Shown here: positions 6,260-13,211 of the stretch, in pieces
Position numbering within the stretch: position 1 is the stretch's first letter
Layout: each line of letters begins with the position of its first letter
Origin: Hydrocurvibacter sp036169815
GTDB lineage: Bacteria > Campylobacterota > Campylobacteria > Campylobacterales > Sulfurimonadaceae
Direction of reading: 5' to 3'
DNA length: 13,211 nt
NCBI GenBank assembly: GCA_036169815.1
Contig: JAVHOA010000066.1
Span: 1 to 13,211, forward strand
Position numbers and translations under genes: made by a program
The notes under the pieces: model-generated
Database searches by the model: none
What the model saw: only the letters and a program-made list of their open reading frames with translations
What the model was told of the DNA's origin: nothing

Positions 6260-9127
6260 ATGCGTTATTGGAATAGCATGTTAGGTGTTGTATTTGCACT
6301 TCTTGTGCTTTTTATTGCTATTGTTGGGCAGAAATATATCGCCGATGAGCGCAATGCACTGCTGGTGCAGCAGTATGAAACAATCTCAAAAACCACGCTT
6401 CAAAAACTCAACACGCATATTCAAACAAAGAAAAATGCAACACTTTCCATCGCTATCTCTTTGTCTTTAAACCCTCAGTTTCAGCAAATGTTTGAACAAA
6501 AAAAAGTTACTTCAAATATTTTTGAACTCCTCTCTAAAAATTTACAAAGTGATACAGATTTTAAAAATGTATGGGTACAACTCATCGATGCAAATGGTTT
6601 TGTCATAGCGAGAAACTGGGATAAGGCACAAGAAGAAAACCTTTTGGCTGTTCGTAGCGATCTGGCTTCTTTTTTAGCGTCCAAAAAAGCGCAGACCAGT
6701 GTGAGCGTGGGACGTCATGATCTCTCCATTAAGGCTATGATTCCCTATTTTGATGATAAACATCGCTATCTTGGGCATTTAGAAGTGATTACCCATTTTA
6801 ATTCCATCGCAAAAAAGATGGAAGCAGAGGGATTTCAAACCCTAGTATTAGCGGATAAAAAATATAAAAAACAGCTCACAAAACCATTTACTAAGCAGTT
6901 TATAGAAGACTACTATGTCGCAAATAGTGAGGCTTCAAAATCCATTTTAGAGTATGTTCGCTCTTTTGGAGTGAAACATTTTATCAACTACAAACAAAAC
7001 TATGACGTGGATAGAGCAAATAACTATCTCATAGTAAACACGACGCTTTTGGACAACAAAGAGTTGCCGATGGCTTACGTTTTGATGTTTCAAAAACTGA
7101 GTGATGTGAATGTAACGCAAATAAAAAGTGAAGAGCTTTTTAACTATTTTATTATGTTTGTTATTGTAGCTATAAGTGCTTTTATTTTATTACTTCTCAT
7201 CAATAGATCACCGCAGAGAGAAGAGTACAAATCATGGAAACGAGTTGTGCTGTTTATGCTTCTTTTTCTGACTTTGAGTGGAATCCTTTGGACTGCTTTA
7301 AATGGCTATGAAAAAGAGGAGCAAAAACAGTTTTTAAAATCTCATGAAAATGTTGTCCAAAAGGATTACGAGCTTATACAAAACAAATATACAACCCTTG
7401 CGGGTGCGCTGTTTGCAACTGTTATCAATAAACCTCAGGTTTTAGAGCTGATGCAAGAAGCATATAGTGCGGATAAAAATAGTGCAAGAAGCAAGCTTTA
7501 TGCGCTGTTAAAGTCTGAGTATGAGCAGTTTAAAACCTACGATATGCGTCAGTTGCATTTTCATCTTCGCAATAACGAGAGTTTTTTACGTTTTCACAGA
7601 CCCCAACTGTTTGGCGATAATCTTAGCGGGGTGAGAAAAACTGTTGAGTGGGTCAATGCGCACCATGAAGCGGTCAGCGGATTTGAAGAGGGGCGCGTTT
7701 ACAACGGTTTTCGTTACGTGTTTCCACTTCAAACTCTTGATGCTACAAAAGAGCATCTTGGAAGCGTGGAGATCTCTTTTAGTGCGCATGCCTTTGCAAA
7801 AGAGTTTGCGCTTACGCATAATGCAAAAGCTGGCTTTCTTGTCAGTAAAAAAGCGGTTGATTCTAAGGTGTTTGCGCACGAGAAAGGCAATTATGAAGCA
7901 ACTATTTTTTCCAGTTTTTATGATGAACGGGCTATAAAAAAACAGCTTGAACACACCTTTATCGCTTTTGATGAAACAAAGCTCTCTGCTACGCAAAGAG
8001 AGTTTGCCAATAGTGAGATACACAAAGGAGAACCTTTTAGTGTTGTTGGTGTAGATGAGGTGACCTTGTTTACTTTTCTACCTCTTAAAAATGCCATTAC
8101 CAAGGAAGTGGTAGGCTGCATTATCTTACAAGAAGAAGATGATTATCTGAAAAAAGAGAGCAAAAATTTCAGCCTTCTTTTCTTTGTTGGTTCTACGCTC
8201 ATCTTTTTTATTCTCCTTTATATTTTTAAGGAAAATCAGCAAAAAATAGTTTTTAAAAATCATTTGCTAAAAACACAAGGGATTTTAGATACCCAAGAGA
8301 CGATTATTGTCGTGACAGATGGCAAAAAAATCCATGATGTCAATAAAAAGTTTTTAGAGTTTTTTAACTTCTCCTCTTTGCAAGAGTTTAAAGAATTTTA
8401 TAATTGTATTTGTGACAAGTTTATTGAAAAAGAGGGTTATTTTAGTACATCTTTAGTTCCTAAAGGTGAGACTTGGATAGAGTATTTAGCACACTCCGCA
8501 TCCAAAGATCATATTGTCTTAATCGGCGATGAGCAGGGCATCGCACACAGTTTTGCTATCCATTACAGTAAATATGAACAAAACAGTTTCATCGTCACTT
8601 TTAATGATATTAGCGAAAAGATGTATGAACATTTTGCCCTTGAGGATAAAGTGCTCCATGACAAACTCACAGGGGCGTACAACAGAGAGTTTTTTGAGAT
8701 TCATATCGTAAAACTCCAAGCAGATGTTAAAAATGGTAAAAACGCTTTGGCGCTCATTATGTTTGATATTGACCACTTTAAAAGCATCAACGATACGTAT
8801 GGACATGATGTGGGAGATTATGTTTTAATAGAGTTGGTTGCTTGTGTGAACGCTTCGCTGCGTAGCGATGATGTGCTTGTGCGCTGGGGCGGTGAGGAGT
8901 TTTTTGTCTTGCTGAGTGTGAGCTCCATTGAGTTGGCGTATAGGATTGCTCAAAATCTTAGAAATGTGGTTGCAAAACACCATTTTGAGGGTTTAGAACA
9001 GCTTACATGTAGCTTTGGAGTGACACTTTGCGGGGCAGATGAAAAGATAAGTGATGCTGTGAAAAGAGTTGATAATGCTCTGTATGTTTCTAAAGAAAAT
9101 GGCAGAAATAGAGTGACGCTTTCATAA
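6260..9127 (+). CDS. Membrane diguanylate cyclase with two periplasmic sensors, PAS-like region and GGDEF domain
   Basis: This 955-residue protein is predicted to make cyclic di-GMP from two GTP in response to outside signals. Membrane segments lie near 8-25, 295-315, 327-346 and 637-657, giving two periplasmic sensor regions: 26-294, Cache-like with VQLIDANGFVIARNW, and 347-636. The second carries the FHLRNNESFLRFHRP...GDNLSG pattern (434-456) of the dCache_3 type. A PAS-like region follows at about 668-785, then the GGDEF domain at 792-955. The active site is GGEEF (877-881), with DIDHFKSIND upstream. R868-S869-D870-D871, five residues before it, is an intact RxxD inhibitory site, so feedback inhibition by cyclic di-GMP is expected. 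No EAL domain is present. The ATG has a strong GGGGGAG site. The ligand is unknown. Confidence 0.92.
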   Translation: MRYWNSMLGVVFALLVLFIAIVGQKYIADERNALLVQQYETISKTTLQKLNTHIQTKKNATLSIAISLSLNPQFQQMFEQKKVTSNIFELLSKNLQSDTDFKNVWVQLIDANGFVIARNWDKAQEENLLAVRSDLASFLASKKAQTSVSVGRHDLSIKAMIPYFDDKHRYLGHLEVITHFNSIAKKMEAEGFQTLVLADKKYKKQLTKPFTKQFIEDYYVANSEASKSILEYVRSFGVKHFINYKQNYDVDRANNYLIVNTTLLDNKELPMAYVLMFQKLSDVNVTQIKSEELFNYFIMFVIVAISAFILLLLINRSPQREEYKSWKRVVLFMLLFLTLSGILWTALNGYEKEEQKQFLKSHENVVQKDYELIQNKYTTLAGALFATVINKPQVLELMQEAYSADKNSARSKLYALLKSEYEQFKTYDMRQLHFHLRNNESFLRFHRPQLFGDNLSGVRKTVEWVNAHHEAVSGFEEGRVYNGFRYVFPLQTLDATKEHLGSVEISFSAHAFAKEFALTHNAKAGFLVSKKAVDSKVFAHEKGNYEATIFSSFYDERAIKKQLEHTFIAFDETKLSATQREFANSEIHKGEPFSVVGVDEVTLFTFLPLKNAITKEVVGCIILQEEDDYLKKESKNFSLLFFVGSTLIFFILLYIFKENQQKIVFKNHLLKTQGILDTQETIIVVTDGKKIHDVNKKFLEFFNFSSLQEFKEFYNCICDKFIEKEGYFSTSLVPKGETWIEYLAHSASKDHIVLIGDEQGIAHSFAIHYSKYEQNSFIVTFNDISEKMYEHFALEDKVLHDKLTGAYNREFFEIHIVKLQADVKNGKNALALIMFDIDHFKSINDTYGHDVGDYVLIELVACVNASLRSDDVLVRWGGEEFFVLLSVSSIELAYRIAQNLRNVVAKHHFEGLEQLTCSFGVTLCGADEKISDAVKRVDNALYVSKENGRNRVTLS

Positions 9128-9139
9128 GGAAAATCAATA

Positions 9140-9151
9140 TTTTGCTACAAT
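9140..9151 (+). promoter_or_regulatory. Extended -10 promoter for the rqcH-like gene, apparently leaderless
   Basis: TTTTGC-TACAAT lies in the 30-bp gap after the cyclase stop. It is an extended -10 (TGC) with a one-base variant of TATAAT, close to the TTTTGC-TATAAT of the tRNA-Ser promoter. Only six bases separate the hexamer from the ATG at 9158, so transcription would begin at or next to the start codon. No Shine-Dalgarno sequence is seen at working distance, which agrees with a leaderless transcript. Confidence 0.55.
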
Positions 9152-9157
9152 CCCTTT

Positions 9158-10486
9158 ATGAAACTATCACACTTAAAACAACTTCTCAACTATTTTAAAA
9201 AATTTCAAAAGATAAGTGCCATTTATCGTGTCTCAGACACCATTGTCAAAGTTGCCTTTGATAAAGATGCTGAAATCTATTTTGATATGGTTCGCTCCAA
9301 CTCCGCCATCTTTACATGTAAGGCTTATACGCGTTCTAAAGTCTATAACGCACCCTTTGATGTGGTGCTTTTTAAACGCTTTAATCGTTGTGAGATTGAG
9401 GATGTTTCGCTTGTTGGTGAGGACAAAATACTGCGTTTTACAACAGTGCAAAAGGGCGCGTATAAAGAGATACGAAGCTTTTTACAGTTTGAATTTACGG
9501 GTAAATATACCAATATTATCATTTTAGATGAAGAGGAGATTGTCCTAGAAGCGCTGCGCCATATCGATCTTTTTTCCTCATTTCGCGAGGTACGCGTCGG
9601 GCAAAAACTGCTAGCACCTCCAAATGCTCCCTTTGTGGCAAAAGAGTATCCCATCGCAAATATAGAGAGTTTTTTAGAAGAGACCTACACGGCGCGCGTT
9701 GATGCAAGGCTGGATATTGTAAAAAAGCAAAAACTGGCATTTTTGGAAAAAAAACTCTCACGTCTAAGACGATTGTTTGGGAGTTTAGAGGATGAAAACG
9801 CACTCAAAGAGGAAGCGCAGAAAAATGAGTATTTAGGCCAGCTTATCTTGGCAAATTTGCATCTTTTAAAACCCTATCAAAACCCCTTACATGTAAGCGA
9901 TTTTGAGGGAAATAGCTTAGAGATACAGCTTGATTCTCTCTTTGCAACGCCATCAGATATTGCAAAATATTTTTTCAAACTCTCAAAAAAAGCGAAACAA
10001 AAAGCGAAAAATCTCTACAGAGAACGTGCTTCACTCCAAGAGAAGATTACATTTTTGCAACACTTTGAACAAATAGTGCAAAACGCACAGGATCTCTCCA
10101 AGATTGAGCTACTTTTTCCTGCAAAAAAACAGGAGAAAAAAGTAAGACAAAGCGAGTCAATCGAGCAGTTTTTCATTGACGGTTATAAAGTGATGATTGG
10201 TAAAAGTGAAAAAGGAAACATTGAACTCCTCCAAAAGGCAAAAGCAAAAGATACATGGCTGCATCTCAAAGAGCGTCCCTCTGCGCATGTGATTATTGTC
10301 TCTGATAAACAAACTTTGCCAAGCCATATCATCTACGAAGCTGCAAAACTGTGTGTGGATTTTTCTGTATTTGAAAAGGGACGCTATTTAGTCGATTTTA
10401 CACCAAGACGTGAAGTGAAGATGCAAGAGGGCGCAAATGTTCTCTACAATAAATACAACACAATAGAAGTCGATAACACTCTTTAA
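9158..10486 (+). CDS. rqcH: RqcH/NFACT family ribosome-quality-control protein
   Basis: Members of this family, once labelled fibronectin-binding proteins, bind 60S/50S subunits blocked by peptidyl-tRNA and add C-terminal alanine tails that mark the stalled chain for proteolysis. The 442-residue protein has an NFACT-N region (about 1-170, with FLQFEFTGKYTNIII), a charged coiled-coil middle (about 180-320) and an NFACT-R domain (about 345-435) with DTWLHLKERPSAHVII. It is shorter than the roughly 570 residues of Bacillus RqcH, as I recall for Helicobacter and Campylobacter homologues. At the position of the Asp-Arg pair that Bacillus RqcH needs for tailing, I read D89-K90 (GEDKILRF). The start has no ribosome site, but a -10 element lies 6 bp upstream. 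Two exact TTACATGTAA palindromes are inside. Confidence 0.88.
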   Translation: MKLSHLKQLLNYFKKFQKISAIYRVSDTIVKVAFDKDAEIYFDMVRSNSAIFTCKAYTRSKVYNAPFDVVLFKRFNRCEIEDVSLVGEDKILRFTTVQKGAYKEIRSFLQFEFTGKYTNIIILDEEEIVLEALRHIDLFSSFREVRVGQKLLAPPNAPFVAKEYPIANIESFLEETYTARVDARLDIVKKQKLAFLEKKLSRLRRLFGSLEDENALKEEAQKNEYLGQLILANLHLLKPYQNPLHVSDFEGNSLEIQLDSLFATPSDIAKYFFKLSKKAKQKAKNLYRERASLQEKITFLQHFEQIVQNAQDLSKIELLFPAKKQEKKVRQSESIEQFFIDGYKVMIGKSEKGNIELLQKAKAKDTWLHLKERPSAHVIIVSDKQTLPSHIIYEAAKLCVDFSVFEKGRYLVDFTPRREVKMQEGANVLYNKYNTIEVDNTL

Positions 10487-10496
10487 AGGGGATAAA

Positions 10497-10799
10497 ATGG
10501 CACTTGATGCCGTAGGCAGTACGATCTATGTAAATCAGCAGATGGCCAATGTTGCAAGTGAGCAAAATGCCAAAATGGGGCGTGTTGAGATGCAAAACTT
10601 TGCAGCAGGTTTAGCGGTGAGTGAAGCTGAAAAAGAGATTATCGAAGTGCGTCCAGCAGAGGACAACCAAGAGATTGATGAAGACCGAGAGCACCAAAAA
10701 CAAGAGGCGCAAGAGGAGCAAAAACGCTCCGGCAAACAAAAGCACAAGAGTGAAGAAGTACAGAGTGAAGTGTTCCATCACTTAGATATTAAAGTTTGA
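10497..10799 (+). CDS. Conserved small charged protein, function unknown
   Basis: This 100-residue soluble protein begins with MALDAVGSTIYVNQQM and is very rich in Glu, Gln and Lys from about residue 45 onward. It probably forms a helical or coiled-coil tail, and it has no cysteine, signal peptide or membrane segment. It resembles small proteins I recall between the RqcH-like gene and cdsA in Campylobacter (for example Cj1348c), so it looks conserved in this phylum. An AAGGGGA site precedes the ATG, and the gap from the rqcH-like stop is 10 bp, so the two are likely cotranscribed. The pairing suggests a shared function but does not show one. Confidence 0.75.
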   Translation: MALDAVGSTIYVNQQMANVASEQNAKMGRVEMQNFAAGLAVSEAEKEIIEVRPAEDNQEIDEDREHQKQEAQEEQKRSGKQKHKSEEVQSEVFHHLDIKV

Positions 10800-10804
10800 T
10801 AAGC

Positions 10805-10810
10805 TATAAT
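10805..10810 (+). promoter_or_regulatory. -10 element before cdsA
   Basis: A perfect TATAAT sits in the 39-bp gap between the small charged gene and cdsA, preceded by TTTGATAAGC and AT-rich sequence. It would start a transcript about 20 bp before the cdsA ATG and could drive cdsA, dxr and the hydrolase gene independently of the rqcH-like gene. It lacks the TGN extension of the other two promoters seen here. Confidence 0.5.
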
Positions 10811-10838
10811 CGAATATATTTTTTAGATTGGAATGGTT

Positions 10839-11603
10839 ATGAGTATATTGAAAACAGATGCTTCATTAAGAGATAGAATTCTCACAGGTTTGGCGCTCAT
10901 CGGCGCGGTTGGCGGGATTGGCTTTATCGATAATTTTTATGTTACTTGGCTTTTTTTGGGTATTGTGTATCTGTTTGCTTTTTATGAAGCCAATGCGCTT
11001 TTTGGACTTGAAAAAAACTCCCTCTTTTTTTACGCTACATTTTTGTGGGTTGTGGCACTTTTTTACCCTTATGGCGATGATCTTTTGGTTATCTCTGGCG
11101 TTGTCTTTTTTGGTGGCGTGGCGTATTCGCAAAATATTCCATGGAAAAACTTTTTGCCATTTCTCTATCCAACCGCAGGGATGCTCTACATCTGGACACT
11201 CTACCAAGAGTACGCGATGATCTCACTTTTATGGCTTGTTGTGGCAGTTGCGGCGACAGATATTGGTGCTTTTGTTGTCGGAAAAACTATTGGCAGGACT
11301 CCATTTTCACCGACAAGTCCAAAGAAAACAGTTGAGGGTGTTGTTGGCGGTGTTTTGATCGCAACAGCCGCTGGTTTTTACTTTGGCATCGATATAGTTG
11401 GCACGCCGCTGGCACTTGTCATCACTTTTCTTGTCGCATTTGCTTCTATCTTTGGCGATCTTTTTGAGAGTTATCTCAAGCGCAAAGCGGGAGTCAAAGA
11501 CAGTGGGCATATCTTACCTGGGCATGGCGGTGTTTTAGATAGAATCGATGGTTATCTTTTTGCTTCCGTGGTGATGGTTGTGATGCTTCGTGGTTTGGTG
11601 TAG
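10839..11603 (+). CDS. cdsA: Phosphatidate cytidylyltransferase (CDP-diacylglycerol synthase)
   Basis: This inner-membrane enzyme makes CDP-diacylglycerol from CTP and phosphatidic acid, the branch point for all major phospholipids. The 254-residue protein is hydrophobic with about seven or eight membrane segments. Near the C-terminus it has the full CdsA signature: SYLKRKAGVKD, then LPGHGG and DRID, which supply the Asp residues for the two-metal site. The ATG at 10839 is preferred because TTGGAA lies about 6-9 bp upstream; an in-frame ATG at 10833 (two residues longer) directly abuts that site. The stop lies 3 bp before the dxr start codon, so the two are probably translated in concert. Confidence 0.95.
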   Translation: MSILKTDASLRDRILTGLALIGAVGGIGFIDNFYVTWLFLGIVYLFAFYEANALFGLEKNSLFFYATFLWVVALFYPYGDDLLVISGVVFFGGVAYSQNIPWKNFLPFLYPTAGMLYIWTLYQEYAMISLLWLVVAVAATDIGAFVVGKTIGRTPFSPTSPKKTVEGVVGGVLIATAAGFYFGIDIVGTPLALVITFLVAFASIFGDLFESYLKRKAGVKDSGHILPGHGGVLDRIDGYLFASVVMVVMLRGLV

Positions 11604-11606
11604 GCT

Positions 11607-12677
11607 TTGATTTTACTTGGCAGTACAGGCTCCATCGGGGTCAATACCCTTGCAATCGCTACACGTTTTGGCTTACATGTAGAGGTTTTGGTTGCTGGGA
11701 AAAACATGGCACTTCTTAATGAGCAGATTGTACAACACGCCCCAAAAGTCGTCGTTATCTCCGATGAAGTGGATCGTCATAAAGTCAAGCATGCAAATGT
11801 TTTATGCGGAGAAGCGGCTATTTTAGAGGTGATTGAGCGCTCCCAGAGTATGTTTGTTGTGAATGCGCTTGTGGGTTTTTTAGGACTTCGTCCAACGCTC
11901 AAAGCCATAGAGTGTGGCAAACATGTCGCACTTGCAAATAAAGAGAGCCTTGTTGCAGCGGGTGCGTTTATAGACACATCCAAAATTCAGCCCATTGACA
12001 GTGAGCATTTTGGACTTTGGTATTTGTTGCAAAACCGCGCCATCGCGAGCATGACAATCACCGCAAGCGGCGGAGCTTTTCGTGATTGGGACTTGCACGC
12101 ACTGAGTGGCGCAACGCTTGGGGACACCCAAAAACATCCAAACTGGTCGATGGGTCAAAAAATAACTATCGACAGCGCAACAATGGTCAATAAAATATTT
12201 GAGCTCTTAGAGGCCAGATGGCTTTTTGGCGAGGGAAACTATGATGCCATCATCGAGACAAAATCCCTTATTCACGCACTTGTAAACTTCAAAGATGGCT
12301 CCACAACGGCACATATTGCCAATGCCTCGATGCAACTTCCCATTGCGTATGCCATGATGGGTAGAGTGGATGAGCAGATTTTAGCACCTGTGGATCTTGT
12401 CCAAGTGGGAAGTTTAGAGTTTCGCAAGATTGAGGTTGCACGTTATCCTGTGTGGCAGATCAAAGAGGAACTTTTAAAAAATCCCAAACGCGGTGTGGTC
12501 GTCAATGCAGCAAATGAGGCAGCGATTGCGAAATTTTTGCGTGGAAAAAATGGATTTTTGGATATTTCAAAAGATATTATCAAAGCCTTTGAAGCATTTA
12601 GCGATGTACCTTCATGCGTGGAAGATGTCTTTAAAATAGATAAAGAAGTGCGCGCTTTTGTGGAGCATTTGGCGTGA
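11607..12677 (+). CDS. dxr: 1-deoxy-D-xylulose 5-phosphate reductoisomerase (TTG start)
   Basis: This is the second enzyme of the MEP pathway. It converts 1-deoxy-D-xylulose 5-phosphate to 2-C-methyl-D-erythritol 4-phosphate with NADPH and a divalent metal, feeding isoprenoid synthesis (quinones, undecaprenyl phosphate). The 356-residue protein opens with the nucleotide-binding GSTGSIG (5-11). Metal ligands are D131 and E133 in PIDSEH and E198 in MVNKIFELLEARW. TASGGAF and KHPNWSMGQKITIDSATM are also present. No ATG fits: translation starts at TTG 11607, matching the short MILxGSTGSIG N-terminus of Campylobacter Dxr. The GTAGG before it overlaps the cdsA stop codon, which suggests coupling. 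The stop overlaps the next gene (GTGA). Confidence 0.96.
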   Translation: MILLGSTGSIGVNTLAIATRFGLHVEVLVAGKNMALLNEQIVQHAPKVVVISDEVDRHKVKHANVLCGEAAILEVIERSQSMFVVNALVGFLGLRPTLKAIECGKHVALANKESLVAAGAFIDTSKIQPIDSEHFGLWYLLQNRAIASMTITASGGAFRDWDLHALSGATLGDTQKHPNWSMGQKITIDSATMVNKIFELLEARWLFGEGNYDAIIETKSLIHALVNFKDGSTTAHIANASMQLPIAYAMMGRVDEQILAPVDLVQVGSLEFRKIEVARYPVWQIKEELLKNPKRGVVVNAANEAAIAKFLRGKNGFLDISKDIIKAFEAFSDVPSCVEDVFKIDKEVRAFVEHLA

Positions 12678-13210
12678 AAACACTCATTTTGCATGGTTGG
12701 GGCGGAAGTGATGCTCCCCACTGGCAAAGCTACCTTGCCGCGCAGCTTGCAAGAGACTATGGCACCGTAAGTTTCCCGTCCTTACAAGAGAAAGACATGC
12801 CACAAAAAGATGTTTGGATGGCGCAAGTAGAGCAGATTGTAAAAGATTTTCAGCCAGAGATAGTGGTATGCCACTCTTTGGCAAACACGCTTTGGCTACA
12901 TCTTTGTTGTCAAAAAAAAGCCTTACATGTAAAGAAACTTTTTTTAGTCGCTCCACCAAGCCTTACATGTAAGATAGATGCTCTCGCATCTTTCTTTCCA
13001 GTTTCCATTCCAAACGATTTGTACAGTAAAGAGGTCACGCTCATCACCTCCACAAACGATCCTTACTTAAGCGAAGAAGAAGCACAAAATCTAGCGCAAA
13101 CCATTACATGTAAGCATATTATTTTAAAAGACGCAGGTCACATCAACGCCGCAAGTGGATTTTGCGAGTGGGATGCGATAGTTGAGATGGTAAAAAAGGA
13201 ACAAGTGTGA
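12674..13210 (+). CDS. RBBP9/YdeN-type alpha/beta serine hydrolase
   Basis: This 178-residue single-domain protein matches the RBBP9/YdeN (DUF1749-like, COG3545) serine hydrolase family. It starts with LILHGWGGS, has the nucleophile S68 in VCHSLA (in place of the usual GxSxG), acid D129 in STNDPYL, and catalytic H156 in AGHINAASGFCEW. The triad looks complete. Substrates of bacterial members are poorly known; small esters or peptides are likely. The GTG start overlaps the dxr stop by 4 bp, so it belongs to the cdsA-dxr unit. Three exact TTACATGTAA palindromes fall in its coding sequence within 191 bp, the densest cluster in the window. Confidence 0.85.
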   Translation: MKTLILHGWGGSDAPHWQSYLAAQLARDYGTVSFPSLQEKDMPQKDVWMAQVEQIVKDFQPEIVVCHSLANTLWLHLCCQKKALHVKKLFLVAPPSLTCKIDALASFFPVSIPNDLYSKEVTLITSTNDPYLSEEEAQNLAQTITCKHIILKDAGHINAASGFCEWDAIVEMVKKEQV

Positions 13211-13211
13211 T

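Larger units (their letters stand above)
658..13113. repeat. Dispersed palindrome TTACATGTAA, ten exact copies
   Basis: Exact copies start at 658, 1043, 1243, 3327, 5777, 9312, 9887, 12923, 12963 and 13104. Eight of the ten have C before them and six have G after, so the fuller form is CTTACATGTAAG; the copies at 1043 and 3327 extend to a perfect 14-bp GCTTACATGTAAGC. Near copies lie at 521, 2463, 3606, 9003 and 11673. All exact copies fall inside predicted coding sequence on both gene strands. Such density and placement point to a genome-wide iterated element, not a promoter operator. Confidence 0.9.

Noticed and set aside
7586..8023. 145-codon open frame on the minus strand opposite the cyclase gene
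   Set aside because: It is antisense to a clear sensor-domain coding region and its composition is that of a reverse-complement shadow.
658..13113. TTACATGTAA as a classical operator for a local regulator
   Set aside because: The exact copies lie inside coding sequence rather than near promoters, and in unrelated genes, so a promoter operator does not fit.
1..13211. CRISPR array, insertion sequence, prophage or defence genes
   Set aside because: No regularly spaced repeats, transposase, terminal inverted repeats, integrase or known defence motifs were seen; apart from the small unknown gene, the genes look like ordinary chromosomal content.

Overview
The window looks like a chromosomal segment of a Campylobacterota (epsilonproteobacterial) species, most likely Sulfurospirillum or a close relative. 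The evidence is the low GC content, the very tight gene packing, promoters reduced to a TGN-TATAAT-type -10 element, and a gene order rqcH-like / small charged protein / cdsA / dxr that I recall from Campylobacter jejuni (Cj1349c to Cj1346c, in the same order). The genus is an inference by eye.

Layout. The left edge holds the 5' part of a tRNA-Ser(GGA) gene on the minus strand, with its promoter lying just downstream of the 3' end of a small cupin gene. The cupin gene is divergent from a radical SAM/SPASM enzyme gene. Next comes a minus-strand run that reads, in transcription order, small Cys-containing unknown protein, TonB-dependent outer-membrane receptor, six-helix inner-membrane protein, Cys-rich small protein, and cobyric acid synthase (cobQ/cbiP). 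The last four are separated by 8 bp or overlap, so they probably form a corrinoid (cobamide) uptake and completion operon. Divergent from it is a large membrane diguanylate cyclase with two periplasmic sensor regions, a PAS-like region and an intact GGEEF active site.

The right third is a plus-strand housekeeping run: an RqcH/NFACT ribosome-quality-control protein with an apparently leaderless promoter, a 100-aa charged protein, CdsA (CDP-diacylglycerol synthesis), Dxr (the MEP isoprenoid pathway) and an RBBP9-type serine hydrolase. cdsA, dxr and the hydrolase gene are packed with 3-bp spacing and a 4-bp overlap.

The most striking signal is not a gene. A perfect 10-bp palindrome, TTACATGTAA (mostly within CTTACATGTAAG), occurs ten times in 13.2 kb, with several one- or two-base variants. 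A rough composition-based expectation is well under 0.1 copies. Almost all copies lie inside coding sequence, on either gene strand. They are read in only two frames, giving Leu-His-Val or Thr-Cys-Lys, because the third frame would create a stop. This behaves like a genome-wide iterated palindrome rather than a local operator.
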